Below are positions 1 through 5,759 of a DNA stretch of 57,727 nucleotides, one piece after another; the stretch's first letter is position 1; every line of letters begins with the position of its first letter. Source of the stretch: RGVD01 sp040403075 (lineage in GTDB: Bacteria; Bacteroidota; Bacteroidia; UKL13-3). The translations under genes were made by a program, and so were the position numbers. The stretch is taken from positions 1 through 57,727 of the forward strand of contig JBBALJ010000009.1 of assembly GCA_040403075.1 (NCBI GenBank), written 5' to 3'. The notes under the pieces were generated by a model, which was given only the letters and a program-made list of their open reading frames with translations, was not told the origin of the DNA and ran no database searches.

Positions 1-749
1 GCCGGGCTGTTTAACCATACGGTATCGGGTGCATAAAAATTGGGGATCGGGAAGGGGAGCGGTTTTGCGGAAACCAAAGGTGAATAGGCACTCATAGCAA
101 AAATGCCTAAAAAGCCAGCACCTGAAGTTTTATTAAAAGTAACTGAACTAACAGTTTTTAATGAATTTGCCGAGGATAATGTGAATTTAGCTTCATAAAA
201 ATTGGGACCAGATGCAGAACAAGGATCGACAACATTTGTTGAAATATTTACCCTACCTGAAGTAACTGAGGCAGGATTATTAAACCAATCTAAAACATTA
301 ATTCCGGTAAATGTTTGTGTAGTGGCATCTGTAAAATTAACTACAACATCAGTTACGCTTGTACCTTGCCCTGAAGACCATAGAACGTATAAATCAGTAA
401 CTGATTGAGGTGAACTTAAGGTTAAGGTACCAACACCTGTTGCAGTAGTGATGTGGTAGGCATTGTTAGTTGAATAATTATTTAATTGAAACGATAATCC
501 AGTCGTTTGTGAACTTGTTAAAAATCCTGAATTAGGCAAAAAACAAGTTGTCACCCCTGGATAATCCTGAGCCACATAAGTGAAATTACTGGCATCAAAT
601 GCTGAAGTGACTGAGCTTGAAGCTGCTCCAGTTCCGTTTACAATTAAATCTTTATTAAATCCAGATACAGCCAAAGTGTTAATTTGACTAAATGCTGATG
701 ATATCAAAATAAAATAAAAAATTGTTGAATAGTAAATTTTTGTCTTCAT
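1..749 (-). CDS. Secreted protein of unknown function, N-terminal part (cut by window edge)
   Basis: An open frame runs from ATG at 749 to the left edge with no stop, so about 249 residues of a longer protein are present. The first residues (MKTKIYYSTIFYFILISSAF) form a signal peptide ending near SAFSQ. The mature part is rich in Ser, Thr, Asn and Gly and looks like beta-sandwich extracellular protein: stretches such as SAFDASNFTYVAQDYPG, VTDLYVLWSSGQGTSVTDV and TVSSVTFNKTSGAGFLGIF. I do not recognise a named family. Large Bacteroidota surface proteins often start this way and end in a T9SS sorting domain, but that end lies outside the window. It follows the M23 peptidase gene on the same strand after about 90 bases, and an imperfect palindrome lies in that gap. 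Confidence 0.75.
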   Translation of the reverse strand, partial: MKTKIYYSTIFYFILISSAFSQINTLAVSGFNKDLIVNGTGAASSSVTSAFDASNFTYVAQDYPGVTTCFLPNSGFLTSSQTTGLSFQLNNYSTNNAYHITTATGVGTLTLSSPQSVTDLYVLWSSGQGTSVTDVVVNFTDATTQTFTGINVLDWFNNPASVTSGRVNISTNVVDPCSASGPNFYEAKFTLSSANSLKTVSSVTFNKTSGAGFLGIFAMSAYSPLVSAKPLPFPIPNFYAPDTVWLNSP

Positions 750-761
750 ATAATTTAACGT

Positions 762-791
762 TTCAAATAGCAATATATGCTAAAATTTGAA
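762..791. promoter_or_regulatory. Imperfect palindrome upstream of the edge gene
   Basis: A perfect inverted repeat tagca-N5-tgcta (768-782) lies inside a wider pair ttcaaat (762-768) / atttgaa (785-791). It sits 13 to 42 bases upstream of the ATG at 749, where an operator or a 5' UTR hairpin would be expected. No T-tract follows, so it is not a classical terminator. The role is inferred. Confidence 0.35.
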
Positions 792-838
792 GTATTAAAT
801 GTAAAATGTTGAATTAAGTAAAAAATAAGAATTTGTAT

Positions 839-1801
839 TTATTTCAACCTTATTTTTCGGCCTTTTTTTAGTTTGGTGTTTTTACCATAGCCGTTTAATC
901 TGACTAGTTTTTTAATGCTAATGCCATATCTATTAGCAATTTTAACCAAAGTATCTCCTTTTTTAGCTTTGATACTTTTTATTCTTACGTTCGTATATTT
1001 TGCCTTTAATTTTGCGGCCTGAACTTCATACAAATGCTTGAAACATGACTTATCAATTTGAAGAGTGTCATTCAAAAGTGAACCACTTGGAAAATGAACT
1101 AATAAATTGGGGTCAATTTTTTCTCCTTTAAATCTCACTTCAAAGTGAAGGTGAGGACCTGTTGATCGTCCGGTGCTGCCTGCAAGACCAATTATATCAC
1201 CAGCTTTAACAGGTTGTCCGCTGAAAACCAAAAGTTGAGAAAAATGGGCACATAAAGTTTCTAAGCCATTATTGTGCCTGATTAATACCATGTAGCCATA
1301 ATCCGCACTCTTTTTTGCAACGCGAATTACTCCCTCGAAGGTGGCATACACAGGATCTCCAACTTCCATTCTCAAATCTACTCCAAAATGGAATTTTGCC
1401 CTTCGACCCCATCTTCTAAAACCAAAATTTGAGGTTAAATCTCCAATGGCTGGTGGGTGAAATCCGCAACCATCATCCATTAAAGAAATAAGAACAGTGT
1501 CGTCCATTTCTCGCAATTGCTGCTTGTATGGGTTTATAGTTAATGTATCCCAAATATTATAAAACTGACGTGCAGGTGCATAACTAGTATCAAAAACAAA
1601 ACTATATGGACGTAAAAAATCCCAATAAGGGCCTGAATTTTCAATAATTAAACTGTCGTATTCATCAGCTTCACTTTCATCCTCGTTTTCATCAATCTCA
1701 TAAACAACAGTTGTGTCGGGTTCTTCCTCTACTTGTGACCATCCTTGGAAAGCAGTTAAAATAAAAAACGATATATATATTATTCGTGCGAATTTCTTCA
1801 T
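839..1801 (-). CDS. M23 family metallopeptidase with C-terminal LysM domain
   Basis: Predicted secreted peptidoglycan endopeptidase of 320 residues. A signal peptide (about 1-22, ending GWSQ) is followed by an acidic linker (24-52). The M23/LytM domain spans about 115-235 and has the full zinc set: H138 and D142 (HFGVD), H186 (LCAHFSQ), then H217 and H219 in GPHLHFEVRF. Unlike EnvC-type activators it therefore looks catalytically competent. Residues about 276-319 form a LysM motif (KKGDTLVKIANRYGISIKKL) for binding glycan strands. It is the last complete gene of the ftsX-uppP-truB-ribF run, 26 bases after ribF, and is probably co-transcribed. FtsEX partners in other bacteria are often M23 or coiled-coil hydrolase regulators, so the location suggests a role in septal wall cleavage; that link is inference. 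Confidence 0.92.
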   Translation of the reverse strand: MKKFARIIYISFFILTAFQGWSQVEEEPDTTVVYEIDENEDESEADEYDSLIIENSGPYWDFLRPYSFVFDTSYAPARQFYNIWDTLTINPYKQQLREMDDTVLISLMDDGCGFHPPAIGDLTSNFGFRRWGRRAKFHFGVDLRMEVGDPVYATFEGVIRVAKKSADYGYMVLIRHNNGLETLCAHFSQLLVFSGQPVKAGDIIGLAGSTGRSTGPHLHFEVRFKGEKIDPNLLVHFPSGSLLNDTLQIDKSCFKHLYEVQAAKLKAKYTNVRIKSIKAKKGDTLVKIANRYGISIKKLVRLNGYGKNTKLKKGRKIRLK

Positions 1802-1827
1802 TATTTAGTCCTTTTCTTAAAAGGCAA

Positions 1828-2769
1828 TTAATTAAAAAGGCTATTATTGATTGCCTCTAAGGCAAGCAATTTATCTTTTTCTAACTGAGATTTTAGCGCA
1901 TCAAGTCCATTAAATTTCTCCTCATTCCTAAGTTTATTAACAAAAACGATGCTGATGCTTTGATTATAAATATCTTCACTAAAATCAAAAATGTTAACTT
2001 CTATGCTTCTACCTTTACCTTCAACAGTGGGATTGTTTCCAATATTTAACATTCCCCCAAAAGTATTACTATTAACAATGACCTTCACTGCGTAAACCCC
2101 ATCACTTGGAATTAATTTATGATTACAATTAATAAGCACATTTGCTGTTGGGTATCCAATGGTTCTTCCCAGCTGTCGGCCTTTAACAACAGTGCCTGAA
2201 ATTGAATAATTTCTACCGAGGTATTTAGTGGCGATTGTTATTTTACCATCGTTTAATGCATTACGGATTTTTGTAGAACTAACTGCTATTTCATCCACCA
2301 ATTGTTCTGATACTTCTTCCACTTCAAAACCATAATCCTTACTAGAGTTTTTCATATGTTCAAAGGAGCCTTCTCGGTTTTTACCAAAGCGATGATCATA
2401 GCCAATTACCAATGTTTTGGTTCCGATTTTTTCAACTAAAATTTGTTTAATAAACTCTTGAGAGTGCAGTTCAGATAATTCAATTGTGAATGGAATAACT
2501 ATCAAGTTTTGTATGCCTTCATCTCGCAGCAATTCTATTTTTTCGTCAAGTGTAGTAAGCAGTTTTAAATCATGGGTTTCGGGTTTCAAAACCATTCTTG
2601 GGTGAGGTTCAAATGTCATTACCACACTTTCTCCATTCTTATCTTTGGCTAACTGTTTTACTTTACTTAAAATAATTTTATGGGCTAGATGAACGCCATC
2701 AAAGGTGCCTTGTGTAACCACGGCATTTTGAATTTTTTTTATATTGTCTAGACCTCTAAATATTCTCAT
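1828..2769 (-). CDS. ribF: Bifunctional riboflavin kinase / FAD synthetase RibF
   Basis: Converts riboflavin to FMN and then to FAD in the cytoplasm. Length is 313 residues, usual for the family. The N-terminal adenylyltransferase domain (about 12-170) has the nucleotide-binding motif GTFDGVHLAH (21-30), with Ala where most members have Gly, and the later segment AVSSTKIRNAL. The C-terminal flavokinase domain (about 185-310) has GRTIGYPTANV, the PTAN ATP/Mg motif. The ATG overlaps the end of truB by four bases, which points to translational coupling. truB-ribF adjacency is common in bacteria and supports the call. Confidence 0.97.
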   Translation of the reverse strand: MRIFRGLDNIKKIQNAVVTQGTFDGVHLAHKIILSKVKQLAKDKNGESVVMTFEPHPRMVLKPETHDLKLLTTLDEKIELLRDEGIQNLIVIPFTIELSELHSQEFIKQILVEKIGTKTLVIGYDHRFGKNREGSFEHMKNSSKDYGFEVEEVSEQLVDEIAVSSTKIRNALNDGKITIATKYLGRNYSISGTVVKGRQLGRTIGYPTANVLINCNHKLIPSDGVYAVKVIVNSNTFGGMLNIGNNPTVEGKGRSIEVNIFDFSEDIYNQSISIVFVNKLRNEEKFNGLDALKSQLEKDKLLALEAINNSLFN

Positions 2770-3482
2770 TTTTCTAAATTGGGGAGCGAATGTACAAAAT
2801 CATCTAAATTGAAAGCCTTCTCTAATTCAAATTCTCCAATTTTTGTTCTGCACAGACTTTCAAGATAGGCTCCACTTTGCAAGGCTTTTCCAAAATCATA
2901 GGCAATACTTCTTATATAAGTACCTTTGCTACAAACAATGCGGAAATAAATCCAAGGCATTTCAATTTTTGTAATTTCAAATTCCAAAATGTTGATTTTT
3001 CTTGCTACCATTTCCACTTCCACGCCATCTCTAGCATTTTGATAAGCTCTTATGCCATCTTTTTTTATGGCTGAAAAAATGGGAGGTATTTGCATTTGCT
3101 CTCCTAAAAACTTATGGGCGGATTGGTATATCAAATCCTCTGTAATATGAGATGTTTCGAAGGTTTGGTCTACGTCAGTCTCCTTGTCGTATGATGGCCT
3201 TGTGGCACCCAAAAAAATGGATCCAGTATACTCCTTATCCATGCCCATAAAGTCATTGATGGATTTGGTTTTTTTCCCATAACAAATAATCAATAAACCA
3301 GTTGCTAAAGGATCTAAAGTACCAGCATGTCCTATTTTAAATTTCTTTATTCTCTTTCCATTTTCGTAGAAAAAGGGATTATAGGCTTTTACAAATGCAT
3401 ACTTTAATTTATTGACGGCATCAAAACTAGTAAAGTGCAGGGGTTTGTTAATTAGAAGAACTTCACCATTTTCTAAATCCAT
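2766..3482 (-). CDS. truB: tRNA pseudouridine(55) synthase TruB
   Basis: Isomerises uridine 55 in the T-loop of tRNAs. The catalytic-Asp motif GHAGTLDPLATGLLII is present (Asp 57 from the chosen start), as are the family segments KEYTGSIFLGATRPSYD and CSKGTYIRSIAYDFG. I chose ATG 3482 because MDLENGEVLLINKPL matches the usual family N-terminus. An in-frame ATG at 3500 would add six residues and begin just after the uppP stop. Length is about 238 residues, the short form without a large PUA domain. The gene overlaps ribF by four bases and follows uppP closely, so all three probably share a transcript. Confidence 0.96.
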   Translation of the reverse strand: MDLENGEVLLINKPLHFTSFDAVNKLKYAFVKAYNPFFYENGKRIKKFKIGHAGTLDPLATGLLIICYGKKTKSINDFMGMDKEYTGSIFLGATRPSYDKETDVDQTFETSHITEDLIYQSAHKFLGEQMQIPPIFSAIKKDGIRAYQNARDGVEVEMVARKINILEFEITKIEMPWIYFRIVCSKGTYIRSIAYDFGKALQSGAYLESLCRTKIGEFELEKAFNLDDFVHSLPNLEK

Positions 3483-3503
3483 ATCAATATTTAAGAACAA
3501 TGA

Positions 3504-4316
3504 TTAAAGTATACTCAAACTTTGACCTGAGGCTAATAGTACTAAAATAGCTCCACCTAAAATGATGCGGTACCAGCCAAACATCTTAAAACCGTTTTGG
3601 GTTAAAAAGCTAATGAATGCTTTAATGGCAAGCATGGCTACTACAAAAGCAACAGCATTGCCAATTAGCAAAAGCGTAATATGGTCCGATGTGAAAATTT
3701 TATCTTTTACTTCTGGAACTTTAATAATGTCATATATCTTTTTTGCGGTTGCACCAAACATGGTGGGCACTGCCAAAAAGAAAGAAAATTCAGCAGCAGA
3801 TTTTCTACTAAGTTTTTGCGTTAATCCACCAATTATAGTTGATGCGCTTCTTGAAACTCCAGGAATCATTGAGATACACTGAAACAAACCAATGATGAAA
3901 GCGTTTTTGTATGTAATCGGCCTTTCGTCTCTCAAAGCACTATCGTTGGCTTTAAACCACTTGTCTACAAAAAGTAAGATGAAACCACCCACTAGAAGTG
4001 CCAATGCCACGGTGGTAGGGCTTTCAAGCAAACTATCAATAAGGTCGTTTAACAAAATACCAAGCACTGCGGCAGGTATAAAGGCAACAAATAACTTAAA
4101 GTAAAAATCTAATGATTTGAAAAAGCGCTGAAAATAAAGAACCACTACGGAAAGTATGGCCCCAAGTTGAATATTTACAGTGAAAAACTTCACAAAATCA
4201 TCGGGCTGCATGCCTAATATGGCCGTGGTAATAATCATATGCCCTGTGGATGAAACAGGCAAATATTCGGTCAATCCTTCAACAATAGCTAGGATAATGG
4301 CTTGGAGTGTAGTCAT
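3504..4316 (-). CDS. uppP: Undecaprenyl-diphosphate phosphatase UppP
   Basis: Integral membrane enzyme of 270 residues that dephosphorylates undecaprenyl pyrophosphate to recycle the lipid carrier for peptidoglycan and other envelope polymers; loss or excess changes bacitracin sensitivity in other species. Both family signatures are present: EGLTEYLPVSSTGHMI near the N-terminus and PGVSRSASTIIGGL in the middle, with about seven to eight hydrophobic helices. Gene order ftsX - DUF3098 - uppP - truB is familiar from other Bacteroidota. The start is ATG, 47 bases after the DUF3098 stop. Confidence 0.97.
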   Translation of the reverse strand: MTTLQAIILAIVEGLTEYLPVSSTGHMIITTAILGMQPDDFVKFFTVNIQLGAILSVVVLYFQRFFKSLDFYFKLFVAFIPAAVLGILLNDLIDSLLESPTTVALALLVGGFILLFVDKWFKANDSALRDERPITYKNAFIIGLFQCISMIPGVSRSASTIIGGLTQKLSRKSAAEFSFFLAVPTMFGATAKKIYDIIKVPEVKDKIFTSDHITLLLIGNAVAFVVAMLAIKAFISFLTQNGFKMFGWYRIILGGAILVLLASGQSLSIL

Positions 4317-4363
4317 TTATTGGGGTAAATTATTGTTTTTGAAATCTTAGTTGAGCCCTTGAT

Positions 4364-4603
4364 TTAGTCTTTAGGCTTGCGCATGATGGCAAATATCTCA
4401 ATTACAAAACCCGTAAGCACTACTATTGGCGCCAATGTTAATTTTCTGAAATCGAAAATATCGGTAGTACCATACATAAGCATAAAGCCTACAATTATCA
4501 CAACAAAACCCAATATCATTAATTGGTAGTTTTCTTTTCCAAATACAAAAGAGCCATCTTGTTTTGATGTTTCTACTTTCTTAGGTGCTTTTTTATCGTT
4601 CAT
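4364..4603 (-). CDS. DUF3098 family small membrane protein
   Basis: A 79-residue protein with a charged N-terminus (MNDKKAPKKVETSK) and two hydrophobic helices (about 29-46 and 57-74) ending in a short basic tail (IMRKPKD). The composition, size and position between ftsX and uppP match the Bacteroidota DUF3098 family, whose function is not established. Conserved linkage to ftsX suggests a part in divisome or wall metabolism, but nothing in the sequence shows a catalytic site. Confidence 0.85.
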   Translation of the reverse strand: MNDKKAPKKVETSKQDGSFVFGKENYQLMILGFVVIIVGFMLMYGTTDIFDFRKLTLAPIVVLTGFVIEIFAIMRKPKD

Positions 4604-4711
4604 TTTTCTATTGATTGTTATATTAAATATTACAAAATCAAAAGATTATAAAATTAATCTCTAAAATTTTGTCTATAAATTCTCAAATTTGCAAATTATC
4701 TCATTCACACA

Positions 4712-5584
4712 TTAATAGAGGTCTTCTAGCTTCATTTTCAGATATTTGTTTACACTGTACCATGTGCTTAATAAACTTATTACCACTCCAAATAAAACTA
4801 AAAAAACAAATAAAACGAAATGTTGTGCCGAATCGTATAAGGCATCTATACCGATTACGAGATTAGGCAACCAGAAAAGTAATAAGCTTAGAAGTATGGA
4901 TGCTGTTAGTCCTCCATATAAGCCATTAAAACAAGCCTTAACTAAATATGGTTTAGTAATAAATCCATGAGTTGCTCCAACCAATTTCATACTGCGTATT
5001 AAAAATCGCTGTGCATATAGGTTTAAGCGAACAGTTGAGTTGATTAATGCGATAGAAATAAATAGGAAAAATAAAGCTAAACCTACCAAAATACCCATAA
5101 TGGTTTTGGCATTGGCATCTATTTGTTCAAATATATTTTGCTGGTACGAAACCTCTGCTATGGCTTTATTGCTGATAAATTTAGATTTTATTTCGGCTAT
5201 TTGTGCCGTGCTCGCAAAATCTGCTTGTAACCTAATTTCGATCGATGGGCGAAGTGGATTATATCCTAGGAAACCAACAAAATCCTCACCAACCTCTTTG
5301 CTAAAATCGGCTGCAGCGGTCTCTTTTGATATGAAACTAACGCTTTTGCAATAGCTACTTTTCTTCAACTCAGCCATTATCTCATCAATGGAGGTTTGCT
5401 CAGCATTTTCATTTAAGAAAATACTTAAAACCATGTTTTCCTTAATTTGATTTTTGAGTTTAGTGGCTTGGATAAGTATTAAGCCAATTAGCCCTAACAT
5501 CAACAATACCAGTGTGATACTTGCTGTTGCTGAAAAATAGGATATAGCTCTTTTCTTAATTATATTTTTGGTTGAATCCGTCAT
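4712..5584 (-). CDS. ftsX: Cell-division ABC transporter permease FtsX
   Basis: Membrane subunit of the FtsEX complex, which couples ATP hydrolysis by FtsE to activation of wall hydrolases at the septum. The protein has about 290 residues from the chosen ATG (MTDSTKNIIKKRAISYFSAT). An upstream extension to 5653 is open but lacks family similarity. The order is: an N-terminal helix (ITLVLLMLGLIGLILIQ), a periplasmic loop of about 110 residues with the FtsX pattern (SIFLNENAEQ, KETAAADFSKEVGEDFVGFL), then three helices in the permease core, including GATHGFITKPYLVKACFNG. ftsE is not in the window, which is usual for Bacteroidota. It is probably the first gene of the leftward run to the M23 peptidase. 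Confidence 0.94.
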   Translation of the reverse strand: MTDSTKNIIKKRAISYFSATASITLVLLMLGLIGLILIQATKLKNQIKENMVLSIFLNENAEQTSIDEIMAELKKSSYCKSVSFISKETAAADFSKEVGEDFVGFLGYNPLRPSIEIRLQADFASTAQIAEIKSKFISNKAIAEVSYQQNIFEQIDANAKTIMGILVGLALFFLFISIALINSTVRLNLYAQRFLIRSMKLVGATHGFITKPYLVKACFNGLYGGLTASILLSLLLFWLPNLVIGIDALYDSAQHFVLFVFLVLFGVVISLLSTWYSVNKYLKMKLEDLY

Positions 5585-5640
5585 AAACGAAAGCGAAAAT
5601 AGTATTTTGACCTTGCATGACAATAAAAGAAGTCCACAGT

Positions 5641-5671
5641 TTTGTTTTAGCATCTGTGAATTATACTTTTG
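5641..5671 (+). promoter_or_regulatory. leuS promoter (TTTG-N19-TACTTTTG)
   Basis: TTTG at 5641-5644 is followed by exactly 19 bases and then TACTTTTG at 5664-5671. This is a full match to the Bacteroidota primary sigma consensus, TTTG about 19 bases before TAnnTTTG. Transcription would begin near 5677-5680, giving an 80-base leader before the leuS ATG at 5760. It is the clearest promoter in the window. Confidence 0.7.
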
Positions 5672-5699
5672 CCGACCAAATTAGCTTTTAGTTAGTGAA

Positions 5700-5743
5700 G
5701 CCCTGAAAGGGCATTATATATTTAAAGAAGGGTATAGCCCTTC
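5700..5743 (+). promoter_or_regulatory. leuS leader with competing hairpins
   Basis: Two local hairpins follow the promoter: gccct-gaa-agggc (5700-5712) and gaaggg-tatag-cccttc (5727-5743). The right arm of the first (aagggc, 5707-5712) can instead pair with gccctt (5737-5742), so the structures are mutually exclusive. A nine-base A-tract and the start codon come directly after. This resembles an attenuation or translation-control leader; I see no T-box specifier loop or leader peptide. Confidence 0.4.
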
Positions 5744-5759
5744 AAAAAAAAACACGAAG

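Noticed and set aside
202..408. Plus-strand frame of 68 codons near the left edge
   Set aside because: It is antisense to the truncated secreted protein, which has a signal peptide and coherent composition; the plus frame has no recognisable features.
5585..5653. Extended N-terminus of FtsX
   Set aside because: The extra 23 residues (MLKQNCGLLLLSCKVK...) are not family-like and would overlap the leuS promoter; ATG 5584 fits better.
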